Source: Actinoallomurus vinaceus (GTDB taxonomy: Bacteria > Actinomycetota > Actinomycetes > Streptosporangiales > Streptosporangiaceae). Taken from it: a stretch of DNA of 64,000 nucleotides. The DNA is taken from contig NZ_BAABHK010000006.1 of NCBI RefSeq assembly GCF_039542055.1, positions 1 through 64,000 of the forward strand, in the 5' to 3' direction. Shown piece after piece: positions 8,162 to 16,960 of the stretch. A program made the translations under genes and the position numbers. Each line of letters starts with the position of its first letter. Positions within the stretch are counted from its first letter, which is position 1. The notes under the pieces were generated by a model. The model did no database searches, was not told the DNA's origin, and was given only the letters and a program-made list of their open reading frames with translations.

Positions 8162-10249
8162 GTGGCCGACGACCTCCTCGACTCCTCTGAAAAAACCGAC
8201 GTTCCGGACGTCGGACCCCTGCTCGCCGCGGCCGTCGCCGGCGTCGGCGGCGCCGAGCGGCCCGGCCAGGTCAAGATGGCCGAGGCGGTCGCCCACGCCA
8301 TCGAGTCCGGGGAGCACCTCGCCGTCCAGGCCGGCACCGGCACCGGCAAGTCCCTGGCCTACCTCGTTCCGGCCGTCCGGCACGCCGTCGCCGAGAACGC
8401 CTGCGTGGCCGTGTCCACCGCGACGATCGCGCTGCAGCGCCAGCTCGTCGAACGCGACCTGCCGCGCCTCGCCGAGTCGCTGACGCCCCTGCTCGGCCGC
8501 GAGCCGGTGTTCGCGATCCTCAAGGGCCGGCGCAACTACCTGTGCCTGCACCGGCTGCAGGTCGACGAGCCCGACGACCCGGACGAGATCCTCTTCGACG
8601 CCCAGTCCGTCTCCGCCACGGGCCGGCAGGTCCAGCGCATCCACGAGTGGGCCGAGACCACCGAGACCGGCGACCGCGACGAGCTCGTCCCCGGGGTCTC
8701 CGAGCAGGCGTGGCGCCAGGTCGCCGTCAGCGCCCGCGAGTGCCTGGGGGCGCAGCGCTGCCCGTTCGGCACCGAGTGCTACGCCGAGCGCGCCCGCGAC
8801 AAGGCCGGCGACGCCGACGTCGTCGTCACCAATCACGCGCTACTGGCCATCGACGCGCTGGAGGAGTTCCAGGTCCTCCCCGAGCACGACGTCGCGATCA
8901 TCGATGAGGCGCACGAGCTCGTCGACCGGGTCACCTCCGTGGCCACGGCGGAGCTGTCCGCGTCGGCCGTGGAGTTCGCCGCGCGCCGCTGCGGCCGCCT
9001 CATCGAGGACGACCTCGCCGACCGGCTCAAGGAGGCCGGGGAGGCGCTGCAACCGATCCTCGCCGACACCGCGCCGGGCCGCTTGGACGTCCTGCCCCAG
9101 GCCCTCGGCGCGACCCTGCTGCCGATCCGGGACGCCGCGTACGCCTGCGCCACCGCGCTGCGCACCACCCTGAAGACCACCGGGGACGACGCCGAACGGC
9201 TCGGCGCGGGCCGGGCCGCGCTCACGGCGCTGGAGGAGATCCACGACACCGCAGGGCGGCTCCTGGAGACGTTCGAGACCGACCTGGCGTCCCGGCACGA
9301 CGTCGTCTGGCTGGACCGGCCCTTCAACGAGGACTCGCGGCGGCCGACCGCGCTCCGCGTGGCGCCGCTCGGCGTCGGCGGGCTGCTGCGCGAGCGCCTC
9401 TTCGGCCGCCGTACGACCGTGCTCACCTCGGCGACCCTGTCGCTGGGCGGGTCGTTCGAGCCGCTGGCCCGGCAGTGGGGCCTGCCGCCGCTCGGCGCCG
9501 CGACGGACGGAGCGGCGGAGGCCGCCGAGGCGCCGGACGGCGACGAGCCGGAGAAGAAGGACGCGGGGGAACGGCCGTTGCGGTGGTCGGGAATGGACGT
9601 CGGCTCGCCGTTCGACCACGCCCGCAGCGGCATCCTCTACATCGCGCGGGGGCTGCCGCAGCCGGGCCGCGACGGCCTGCCCGAGGCGTACCTCACCGAG
9701 CTGACCGAGCTGATCGAGGCCGCCGGGGGCCGTACGCTCGGCCTGTTCTCGTCCATGCGGGCCGCCAAGCAGGCGGCCGAGGAGCTGCGCGGCCGCCTCA
9801 CGCACCCGCTGCTGTGCCAGGGGGACGACTCCACGTCGCAGCTCATCAAGCAGTTCACCGACGACGAGGCGACCTGCCTGTTCGGCACGCTGTCGCTGTG
9901 GCAGGGCGTCGACGTGCCCGGCCCGTCGCTGCGGCTGGTCGTCATCGACCGCATCCCGTTCCCGCGCCCGGACGACCCGCTCTCCTCGGCCCGGCAGCGC
10001 GCCGTCGCCGCGCACGGGGGCAACGGCTTCATGGCCGTCGCCGCGACCCACGCCGCGCTACTGCTCGCGCAGGGCGCGGGACGCCTGCTGCGCTCCATGA
10101 CCGACCGCGGCGTCGTCGCCGTCCTCGACCCCAGGCTCGCCACCGCCCGCTACGGCGGATTCCTGCGCTCGTCGCTGCCGCCGTTCTGGACGACGTTCGA
10201 CTCCGAGAAGGTCAAGGCCGCGCTGCGCCGTCTCGACACGGCCGGCTGA
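8162..10249 (+). CDS. DinG/XPD-family ATP-dependent DNA helicase
   Basis: 695 residues. Walker A GTGTGKS and the DEAH box IIDEAHEL are present. Four cysteines between them (NYLCLHR, SARECLG, QRCPFG, TECYAE) form the Fe-S cluster module of Rad3/XPD/DinG superfamily 2 helicases. Motifs of the second RecA domain (SLWQGVDVPGPS, QGAGRLLRS) close the protein. Such 5'-3' helicases act in repair and R-loop or fork processing. GTG at 8162 is the likely start because the open frame upstream reads through the repeat array. No SOS box was seen upstream. Confidence 0.88.
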   Translation: MADDLLDSSEKTDVPDVGPLLAAAVAGVGGAERPGQVKMAEAVAHAIESGEHLAVQAGTGTGKSLAYLVPAVRHAVAENACVAVSTATIALQRQLVERDLPRLAESLTPLLGREPVFAILKGRRNYLCLHRLQVDEPDDPDEILFDAQSVSATGRQVQRIHEWAETTETGDRDELVPGVSEQAWRQVAVSARECLGAQRCPFGTECYAERARDKAGDADVVVTNHALLAIDALEEFQVLPEHDVAIIDEAHELVDRVTSVATAELSASAVEFAARRCGRLIEDDLADRLKEAGEALQPILADTAPGRLDVLPQALGATLLPIRDAAYACATALRTTLKTTGDDAERLGAGRAALTALEEIHDTAGRLLETFETDLASRHDVVWLDRPFNEDSRRPTALRVAPLGVGGLLRERLFGRRTTVLTSATLSLGGSFEPLARQWGLPPLGAATDGAAEAAEAPDGDEPEKKDAGERPLRWSGMDVGSPFDHARSGILYIARGLPQPGRDGLPEAYLTELTELIEAAGGRTLGLFSSMRAAKQAAEELRGRLTHPLLCQGDDSTSQLIKQFTDDEATCLFGTLSLWQGVDVPGPSLRLVVIDRIPFPRPDDPLSSARQRAVAAHGGNGFMAVAATHAALLLAQGAGRLLRSMTDRGVVAVLDPRLATARYGGFLRSSLPPFWTTFDSEKVKAALRRLDTAG

Positions 10250-10272
10250 GACAGGCCGCGGGCTTCACGAGG

Positions 10273-11973
10273 TCAAGAGAGCGCGTTCTCCTCCCGGAGC
10301 ACCCGGCGCAGGACCTTGCCCAGCATGTTGCGGGGCAGCGACGAGCGGAACTCCACGAAGGTGGGCACCTTGTACCCGACGAGATGCTCCGCGCAGTACG
10401 CCCGCACCTCATCCGGGCTCAGCCGGTGCGACTGCCCAGGGATGATGTACACGGCGACCGCCTCTCCATGGCCCGGGTCCGGCACGCCGATGACGGCCGC
10501 CTCTTCCACGGCTGGATGGGCGAGCAGGACCGCCTCGACCTCCGAGGGGTAGACGTTGAACCCGTCGACGATGATGACGTCGCGCTTGCGGTCGATGAGG
10601 GTGAAGAACCCGTCCGGGCTCATCATCCCGATGTCGCCCGTCCGGTACCAGCCGTCGGGTGACAGTGCCTGCGCGGTCTCGGCGGGCTGGCCCCAGTACC
10701 CGGCGAAGACCTGCGGGCCGCGCACCATCAGCTCGCCCGGATAGCCCACCGGGAGGACACGGAAGGGGTCGTTCTCGTCGACGATCTGCGCCTCCGTGCT
10801 CGGCAGGGGAGTGCCGACGGACACGTGCCGGGCGTTGCCGTCGAGGGGGTTGGCCATGACCACCGGGGACGTTTCAGTCATCCCGTATCCCTGGATGACG
10901 TGCCCTCCCGTCCCCGTCTTGAAGGCGTCGACCGTCGTACGGGCGAGCTTCATGGCCCCCGACACGCAGGTGCGGATCGAGCCCACCCCGGCCTTCTTCG
11001 CCTCCGGCGCCGCGGCGAGCTGCTGGAAGATCGGCGGGACGCCGGGGAACAGCGTGGGCTTGTGCTTGCGGACGGCGTCGAGAACGAGCTCCAGGTCGAA
11101 GCGCGGGATCAGGACGACCGTTCCGCCGATGAGAATCGTGCAGGTCAGGCAGAACGTCAGGCCGAAGACGTGGAACAACGGCACCACCGCCAGATTGACG
11201 TCGTGCCCCGGCCGGATCGCCGGATCCCACGCCGTGGTCTGCAAGGCGTTCGCGACGAGGTTCCGGTGAGTGAGCATGGCGCCCTTGGGTCGGCCGGTGG
11301 TCCCGCCGGTGTACTGCAGGACGGCCAGGTCGCGGAACGGGTCGACCATCACCTGCGGGTGTGCTTCGGACGCCTCGTCGAGCAGGTCGTCGAACCACTG
11401 GACGGGCTCGTCCTCGGGGATCTCGGTGCTCAGCTCGGAGGCCAGCCGACGCGCCTTGGCCAGCGGGAGCTTGAGCAGCTTCCGCTTGATGAAGGGCAGA
11501 TAGTCGGGGAGAGAGGTGACGACGACGTGCTCGACCGCCGTACCGGGTACGGCCTCGCGCACCGTGTCGTATGCCTTGTCGAAGACGATCGCCACGCGGG
11601 AACCGGAGTCGGTCAGCTGGTACCGCAGCTCATCCGGGGTGTACAGCGGGTTGGTGGGAACCACCACCGCGCCGATCCGCAGCACGGCATAGAAGGCGAT
11701 GACCTCCTGCGGGCAGTTGGGGAGGATCACCGCCACCCGGTCGCCCTTCCGGACACCGAGCCCGGCGAGCGCCGTCGCGAACCGATCGACCGCGTCGCGC
11801 AGCCGGGCGTACGTCATCGAGCGCCCGAGGAACTCCAGCGCCCGCTGGCCGGGGAAGCGATCGGCCGACGCGTCGAGCAGCCGCGTGAGCGGCACGTCGG
11901 GCACCTCGACGTCGGCGGGAACCCCGTCTGCGTAGAAGCGGAGCCATGGTCTCTCGTCGTAGGGTGTGCGCAT
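10273..11973 (-). CDS. fadD: Long-chain fatty acid-CoA ligase
   Basis: 566-residue adenylate-forming enzyme. The AMP-binding signature YTGGTTGRPKGAMLTHRN (about 230-247), the YGMTETSP motif, the hinge YRTGDIGM and DRKRDVIIVDGFNVYP, and a conserved Lys near the C-terminus (ARSSLPRNMLGKVLRR) are all visible. It activates fatty acids to acyl-CoA for beta-oxidation or lipid synthesis. It converges with the helicase gene, 23 bases apart. The 142 bases upstream (11974-12115) contain an A/T-richer stretch that is probably its promoter. Confidence 0.9.
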   Translation of the reverse strand: MRTPYDERPWLRFYADGVPADVEVPDVPLTRLLDASADRFPGQRALEFLGRSMTYARLRDAVDRFATALAGLGVRKGDRVAVILPNCPQEVIAFYAVLRIGAVVVPTNPLYTPDELRYQLTDSGSRVAIVFDKAYDTVREAVPGTAVEHVVVTSLPDYLPFIKRKLLKLPLAKARRLASELSTEIPEDEPVQWFDDLLDEASEAHPQVMVDPFRDLAVLQYTGGTTGRPKGAMLTHRNLVANALQTTAWDPAIRPGHDVNLAVVPLFHVFGLTFCLTCTILIGGTVVLIPRFDLELVLDAVRKHKPTLFPGVPPIFQQLAAAPEAKKAGVGSIRTCVSGAMKLARTTVDAFKTGTGGHVIQGYGMTETSPVVMANPLDGNARHVSVGTPLPSTEAQIVDENDPFRVLPVGYPGELMVRGPQVFAGYWGQPAETAQALSPDGWYRTGDIGMMSPDGFFTLIDRKRDVIIVDGFNVYPSEVEAVLLAHPAVEEAAVIGVPDPGHGEAVAVYIIPGQSHRLSPDEVRAYCAEHLVGYKVPTFVEFRSSLPRNMLGKVLRRVLREENALS

Positions 11974-12115
11974 TCGCCGACGATCACCACCGTAAGCAGA
12001 CGAAACCTTTCAGTTACCTTCGCATCATCTGCCGCTCATTGCCCAGCGTTCGGACATATGGGATCAACTCGGCCTTTTGTCATACATGTGCGCATGGACG
12101 GCTCCGCCGTGGCGT

Positions 12116-13150
12116 TCACGTAAGCGCGTTCAGGGCGAGGTCCACGTCGGCGTCGGTCGTGTACAGGTGGAATGCCGCCCGCAGCCGGCCGTCCCGTACG
12201 GCCGCGCGCACTCCTGCCGCGGCCAGGCGCTCCTGGGCGCCGGGCAGGTCGACGCTCACGATCGCGCTGCCCGTCGGCGGCAGGCCCAGCCCGGCCAGAA
12301 ACCGGTCGGCGAGCGCGACGTCATGGGCGTGGATCCGCTCGACCCCGATCGCGCCCAGGAGCTCCAGCGCGGGCGCCGCCCCGACGTAGGAGAGCCACGC
12401 CGGCGACAGGTCGAACCGCCGGGCCGTCGACGCGAGCCGCAGCGGCGGCCCGTAGTACGCGTGCGGCTCCCCGCTCGGCTCCTCACCGGCGTACCAGCCG
12501 GCCGCGACCGGACGGATCCGTTCCCGTACGGCGGGGGCGACGTAGCAGAACGCGGCGCCGCGCGGGGCCATCAGCCACTTGTACGCCGCGCAGGCGAGCA
12601 CGTCGAACCGCCGCGCGTCGACGGGCAGCCAGCCGACCGCCTGCGTCGCGTCGGCCACCACGAGCGCGTCGTGCGCACGCGCCGCCGCGACGATGTCGTC
12701 GACCGGCGCGACCTCCCCGGTCGCCGACTGCACGACGCTGAACGCCACGAGCGCCGTACGGCCGTCGACGGCCTCCGCGACCTTCTCCAGCGGCACCGTC
12801 CGTACGTTCAGGTCCTGCACCAGCCACGGGAAGAGATTCGAGGTGAACTCCGCCTCCGGCACGACGACGTGCGCGCCGGACGGCAGCGACGCGGCCACCG
12901 GGGCCAGCTGCTGGGAGACGGCGGCGCCCACGGCGATGTCGTCGGCGTCCGCGCCGACCAGCCGGGCGAACTCCTCCCGGGCCCGTCCGGTCGAGACGTC
13001 CCAGGAGCTCCACGGCTCGTCGCCGCGCTGCCATTCGCCGAGGACCCGCCGGACCGCCTCCAGAGCGGGACGGGGCGGCAGCCCGTAGCTCGCGGTGTTG
13101 AGGTACCCCGGCGTGGGCTCCCACAGATGTACGGCCTCGTGTAGTTCCAC
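12116..13150 (-). CDS. Class V aminotransferase-fold PLP enzyme (EgtE/cysteine-desulfurase-like)
   Basis: 344 residues. PLP contacts: Asp in LVVADATQAVGW and the Schiff-base Lys in ACAAYKWLMAPRG; N-terminal NTASYGLPPRP is typical of this branch. The family includes cysteine desulfurases, kynureninase and the ergothioneine lyase EgtE. No egtABCD genes are adjacent, so EgtE function is not supported by context. GTG at 13150 begins VELHEAVHL; longer in-frame starts would overlap the MarR gene. It follows the MarR gene by about 30 bases and may be co-transcribed with it. Confidence 0.75.
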   Translation of the reverse strand: MELHEAVHLWEPTPGYLNTASYGLPPRPALEAVRRVLGEWQRGDEPWSSWDVSTGRAREEFARLVGADADDIAVGAAVSQQLAPVAASLPSGAHVVVPEAEFTSNLFPWLVQDLNVRTVPLEKVAEAVDGRTALVAFSVVQSATGEVAPVDDIVAAARAHDALVVADATQAVGWLPVDARRFDVLACAAYKWLMAPRGAAFCYVAPAVRERIRPVAAGWYAGEEPSGEPHAYYGPPLRLASTARRFDLSPAWLSYVGAAPALELLGAIGVERIHAHDVALADRFLAGLGLPPTGSAIVSVDLPGAQERLAAAGVRAAVRDGRLRAAFHLYTTDADVDLALNALT

Positions 13151-13181
13151 CCGACTCAGTGTGCCGCGCCGCGAAGGGCGA

Positions 13182-13667
13182 TCAGAGGCCGCGCGGCGCG
13201 TCGAGGTGCGCGCGGAGCGCCGCGGCGATCTCGTCCACCACGGTGAGCTGCTGCGGCGTGAGCGCGTCGATGAACAGCTCACGCACCGCGCGCAGGTGCG
13301 GAATCGACGCGGACCGGAACGCCTCGGCGCCCTCGGCGGTGAGCACGACCTCGGCCCCCCGGCTGTCGGTGGTGCAGTTCTCGCGGCGGATCAGGCCGCG
13401 CCGCTCCATACGGGCCAGGTGGTGGGACAGCCGGCTGCGTTCCCAGCCGATGCCGGCCGCCAGTTCGGAGGAGCGCAGCCGGTGCCCGTCCGCCTCGCTC
13501 AACGCGAGGAGCACGCCGTAGTCGCCCGGCGACAGCGCGGACTCGCTCTGCAGTCGCGACGTGAGCCTGGAACGGAGTGCCTCCGCCGTCTCGATGAAGT
13601 CACGCCAGACGCGCAACTCCTCGGCGGTCGGCAACACTCTCTGGCGCTCGCCCGTGCTTCCCGTCAT
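13182..13667 (-). CDS. MarR family transcriptional regulator
   Basis: 161 residues with a MarR winged helix: SPGDYGVLLALSEA, then LRSSELAAGIGWERSRLSHH (recognition helix) and the wing around ENCTTDSRG. It is divergent from a truncated luciferase-type monooxygenase; the shared promoter holds two near-identical palindromes, so this regulator probably once controlled that oxidoreductase as well as itself. Confidence 0.88.
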   Translation of the reverse strand: MTGSTGERQRVLPTAEELRVWRDFIETAEALRSRLTSRLQSESALSPGDYGVLLALSEADGHRLRSSELAAGIGWERSRLSHHLARMERRGLIRRENCTTDSRGAEVVLTAEGAEAFRSASIPHLRAVRELFIDALTPQQLTVVDEIAAALRAHLDAPRGL

Positions 13668-13678
13668 CCGGCCCTCCT

Positions 13679-13721
13679 GATTGACATGTCAATCACATGG
13701 TACATAATTGACGCATCAATC
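13679..13721. promoter_or_regulatory. Twin MarR operators and divergent promoter
   Basis: Perfect palindrome GATTGACATGTCAATC at 13679-13694 and a related site AATTGACGCATCAATC at 13706-13721; centres are 27 bases apart. Embedded in them is a strong plus-strand sigma70-like promoter: TTGACA (13681-13686) and CATAAT (13703-13708) with a 16-base spacer. Binding of the adjacent MarR protein would block it. Confidence 0.75.
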
Positions 13722-13764
13722 ATCTCGGTACGGGCGTCCGTGCCCGAACCAAGGAGCCCTCCCC

Positions 13765-13875
13765 ATGTCCGACCTCGAATTCGGCCTCGACACCTTCGGC
13801 GACGTCCCGGAGGACGACTCCGGTGCCCTGCTCTCGTACGCAGCGGCGATCCGGCAGGTCGTGGACGAGGCCGTT
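13765..13875 (+). pseudogene. Truncated LLM-class (luciferase-like) flavin oxidoreductase, N-terminal remnant
   Basis: Begins with a good AAGGAG site and ATG, and encodes about 37 residues starting MSDLEFGLDTFGDV and ending near IRQVVDEAV. This is the N-terminal strand and first helix of a luciferase-like monooxygenase of about 330-350 residues; the rest of the TIM barrel is missing. At about 13870-13878 the sequence switches abruptly to a neighbouring minus-strand gene. The promoter and regulator are intact, only the enzyme is lost. Confidence 0.75.
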
Positions 13876-14373
13876 CATCCCCGGCAGCGACGCCAGCACC
13901 TGCGGCGGCACGTGGTTGACGTCGACCAGCCCGCCGTCGTCAAAGCGGCGGGGCAGGTCCGGCCGCCCGATCCGCAGCTCCCAGGCCATCGCCGGGTCCT
14001 GCGCGGCCCTCCGCGCCTGACACCGGATGTCCTTGCGCTGCTCCGCCAGGTCGATCGCGTCCTGGAACGTCTCCGTCGACGGCGATGCGAAGACCTGGGA
14101 ACGGACGAGGAACGCGTGGACCGTCCCCCCGAACCACGCGAACAGGAACACGACGGTGAAGACCGAGTCTCCGGCGGCCGAGTCCTCCGGTGTCGTCGAA
14201 CTGATCAGCATCACGACGAACAGGGCGAGGTACGCCACCGCGGTGATCCAATACCTGGCCGTCCGCCGGTGGATCGCCGCGTATCCGAACACCGCCGGAG
14301 TGGCCAGCCCGAGCGTGAGGAAGGGCAGCAGCGCCCAGCAGACACCGGCCCCGGTCCGTACGCGCCTGTCCAT
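13875..14373 (-). pseudogene. 3'-truncated membrane protein with helix-hairpin-helix tail
   Basis: Starts at ATG 14373 after GAAGGGGAC. The first ~95 residues contain about three hydrophobic helices (AGVCWALLPFLTLGLATPAVFGY, split here for reading; ITAVAYLALFVVMLI; VFTVVFLFAWFGG). Then comes a cytoplasmic part with WELRIGRPDLPRRFDD and the beginning of a helix-hairpin-helix (GGLVDVNHVPPQVLASLPGM). The motif stops after its first half; beyond about 13875 the frame runs antisense through the monooxygenase remnant to a stop at 13720. Conserved actinobacterial type, function unknown. Confidence 0.65.
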
Positions 14374-14565
14374 GGTGTGTCCCCTTCACCCGCCAGACGG
14401 CTTTTCTTGGTTGGACGGCGGCGGAGCGCTCCGGGATCACGCGCTTCGCGAAGTCGTCCACGGACCATGCACCCGTCGCAGGGTGTCTCTCCGCCGCACG
14501 CGGTTTTCCACAATCGGGGGCAGAGGGGTGTCGGCCGGCCGGGTCCGCACGGAACGCTCGTGGTC

Positions 14566-15645
14566 ATGAGACCGAACACACTGCGGCTCCGGTCGCCCGC
14601 CGACGTCGTCGCCGCCATCCCCTATCTCGTCGGATTCCACCCCATCGACAGCGTCGTCGTGCTGTGCTGCGGCGGCATGGACGGCACATACGCGATCCGG
14701 CTCGACTTAACGGCCTCGGACGCGCTCCTCGACCACGTCACCGACCTCATCACGCGGCGCCGGCCCGACGACGTCATCCTCGCCGGCTACGGTCCGGGCG
14801 CCCGGGTCACGCCCGTCGTCGAGCGGGTCGGCGACCGCCTCACCCGCGACGGCGTACGGCTCCGCGAGGTGATGCGCGTCGAGGACGACCGCTACTGGTC
14901 CTACCTGTGCACCGACCCGGCCTGCTGCCCGCCGGAGGGTACGTTCGTCGACGTGCGCGGCAGCGTGGTGGCCGCGGCGGCCATCGCCGGCGGCCTGGTC
15001 GCCCTGCCCGACCGCGACGAACTGGCGCGGATGATCGCGCCGATCGGCGGTGAGGCGATGCGACAGGCGACCCTCCAGGCCGAGCATCGCCTGGCCTCCT
15101 GGGCCGAGGCCGCCGCGTCCGAGACCGCTCGAGGTACAGAGAGCGACGATGAATGCGCGGGTTCGGGCGTGGCGGCGCCCGTGGGCTCGGCGGGCGCGTC
15201 GGTGGCGAGGGGAGGGATGTCGCGGCGTGTGGCCGAGGAGGGGGTGCGGCTGGTCCGGCTCCTCATCGAGCGCGCGCGGGCGGGCGGTGCCCCGCCGACC
15301 GACGACGAGGTCGCCTGGCTGGGCCTGCTGCTCGTCAACCTGCGGGTGCGCGACGAGGCCTGGGTCCGCATCGACGACGGCGAGATCGGCGCCCACATCG
15401 GGCTCTGGCGTGACGTCGTGCGCCGGGTGGCCGAGCCGTACGTCGCCGGCCCCGCCAGTCTGCTGGCGTTCGCCGCCTGGCGGGCGGGCGAGGGCGCGCT
15501 GGCCAACCTCGCGCTGGACCGGGCGCTGGCCGCCGACCCGCACTACTCCATGGCGCGGCTGCTGCACGAGCTGTTCGTCAGCGGCCTGCCGCCCTGGTCC
15601 GTGCCGCTCGACATCACCCCAGAGCAACTCGACGAGGCGAGCTGA
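14566..15645 (+). CDS. DUF4192 domain protein
   Basis: 359 residues, matching the actinobacterial DUF4192 family (N-terminal RLRSPADVVAAIPYLVGFHP and SVVVLCC are characteristic). A Cys-rich patch YLCTDPACCPPEGT sits near residue 120, and a helical C-terminal region ends with AAWRAGEGALANLALDRALA, TPR-like. Function is not established. A variable low-complexity linker lies around residues 180-215. ATG 14566 or the GTG two codons earlier may be used. A/T-poor promoter region 14374-14565 holds nothing else recognisable. Confidence 0.85.
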   Translation: MRPNTLRLRSPADVVAAIPYLVGFHPIDSVVVLCCGGMDGTYAIRLDLTASDALLDHVTDLITRRRPDDVILAGYGPGARVTPVVERVGDRLTRDGVRLREVMRVEDDRYWSYLCTDPACCPPEGTFVDVRGSVVAAAAIAGGLVALPDRDELARMIAPIGGEAMRQATLQAEHRLASWAEAAASETARGTESDDECAGSGVAAPVGSAGASVARGGMSRRVAEEGVRLVRLLIERARAGGAPPTDDEVAWLGLLLVNLRVRDEAWVRIDDGEIGAHIGLWRDVVRRVAEPYVAGPASLLAFAAWRAGEGALANLALDRALAADPHYSMARLLHELFVSGLPPWSVPLDITPEQLDEAS

Positions 15646-15758
15646 CTGTGTGCATCGCGGCCAGGAGAAATTCGACCAGGTCACCGCCGAGCGGGATCAG
15701 TGGCGCGCGAGCCGGCGCCGTCCACGGCATACGACGACGCCTCCGTCGGAAGGCGGGC

Positions 15759-15850
15759 GACGACGTGTCCGTTTGAGGGTGGGGGACGACGTGTCCGTCT
15801 GAGGGCGGGCGACGACGTGTCCGTTTGAGGGCGGGCGAGGGCGTGTCGGT
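15759..15850. repeat. 26-bp tandem repeat, about 3.5 copies
   Basis: The unit GACGACGTGTCCGTTTGAGG plus GCGGGC recurs with an exact 26-base period at 15759, 15785, 15811 and, degenerate, 15837. It lies in the 279-base gap between the convergent DUF4192 and LysR genes, which otherwise contains no gene. The reverse-complement core AAACGGACACGTCG resembles, loosely, the AACGGTCCGTGTCG core of the array at 7918-8140. Confidence 0.85.
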
Positions 15851-15924
15851 CGGCCTGGACACCGGATCGCCGGGCATCGTCTCGGGCTTCGGGTCCAGGA
15901 CTCGCGGGCGACGCGCCGCACGGC

Positions 15925-16851
15925 TCAATCCCAGGTGGAGCCGATGTCGCGGGCGACGTCCTGCAAGAGGTCGAGGAACTCGCCGACGAGCGGTGTCAGC
16001 GTGGTGTCGGCGGGGGTCACGGCGTGGAGGCGGCGGTGCGGTGCGGGCGGGGCCAGCGCCCGGTGGGTGGTGCCGGGCGCGCCGGTGAGAGCGAGCCGGG
16101 AGACCAGGGCGACGCCGATGCCGGTGCCGACCAGTGCCTGGGCGACGTCGTAGGACCCGGCCTGGAACCTCATCTTCGGCGTGAAGCCCGCCGCGGCCGT
16201 GATCCGGTCGAACTGCGCCCGCGCGGCGTGGCCGGCCAGGATCGTGACCCACGCCTCGTCACGCAGTCGTTCCAGGCCGATCGGCGCCTGTGGTGGGTGC
16301 TGGAGGGCGAGCGGGTGGTCGTCGGGGAGCACCACCACGAGAGGGTCGCGCAGCAGTTCGCGGACCGAGAGGTGCGGGGGCGTGGCGACGTCGGCGTCCC
16401 AGGTCGCGACGACGGCCATGTCGAGCCGGCCGGCCGTGACCTCCTCCACGCCGTGCTCGGACAGGAGGTCGGCGACGGACAGGTCGGCGTCCGGGTGACG
16501 GTGCCGGAGCGCCGTCAGCGCCGGGGGCAGCAGGTGCAGGGCGGCGGCCTGGAACGCGCCGATGCGGAGGCGCAGCGACAGGTGGCCGAGCAGGGCCGCC
16601 AGCTCGGCGGACGCCCGGTCCGTCTCCTCGTCGATGACCCGCCCGCGCGCGGCCAGCACCGCGCCCGCCGTCGTCAGCGTCGCCCCTCGCGGGCCCCGCA
16701 GGACCAACGGGGCCCGGAAGTCCCGCTCGGCCTTGGCGATCTGCTGGGTGACCGCGGCCGGAGTGAGCCCCAGGACGTCGGCGGCGCCCGACAGCGATCC
16801 GTAGCGTTCGATCAGCGCGAGCAGCCGGAGTTGCCGGGGATCGGCGAGCAT
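15925..16851 (-). CDS. LysR family transcriptional regulator
   Basis: 308 residues. N-terminal winged HTH (RQLRLLALIERYGSLSGAAD, then LTPAAVTQQIAKAERDF), followed by a periplasmic-binding-protein-like effector domain (VVVLPDDHPLAL). It is divergent from a LysE-type exporter across 109 bases, the classic arrangement in which LysR activates the exporter gene (compare ArgP/LysG with ArgO/LysE). Confidence 0.9.
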   Translation of the reverse strand: MLADPRQLRLLALIERYGSLSGAADVLGLTPAAVTQQIAKAERDFRAPLVLRGPRGATLTTAGAVLAARGRVIDEETDRASAELAALLGHLSLRLRIGAFQAAALHLLPPALTALRHRHPDADLSVADLLSEHGVEEVTAGRLDMAVVATWDADVATPPHLSVRELLRDPLVVVLPDDHPLALQHPPQAPIGLERLRDEAWVTILAGHAARAQFDRITAAAGFTPKMRFQAGSYDVAQALVGTGIGVALVSRLALTGAPGTTHRALAPPAPHRRLHAVTPADTTLTPLVGEFLDLLQDVARDIGSTWD

Positions 16852-16860
16852 TCACAAATC

Positions 16861-16885
16861 TTAAGACAGTCTGCTCCTGTCCTAA
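16861..16885. promoter_or_regulatory. LysR-type binding site
   Basis: Interrupted palindrome TTAAGACAG-7 bases-CTGTCCTAA between the divergent lysR and lysE-like genes; arms TTANGACAG / CTGTCNTAA are exact complements. Position and size fit a LysR recognition site. Confidence 0.6.
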
Positions 16886-16960
16886 CTTCTCTAGAGGCCA
16901 TCTCGGGCGGCAGGCTGAGCGACGTAAACCCCCCCCGCCGACCGTGGAGTGTGCTGTCGC

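Noticed and set aside
12116..13150. Firm EgtE (ergothioneine) assignment
   Set aside because: Fold fits but no egtA-D neighbours; left as a class V PLP enzyme.
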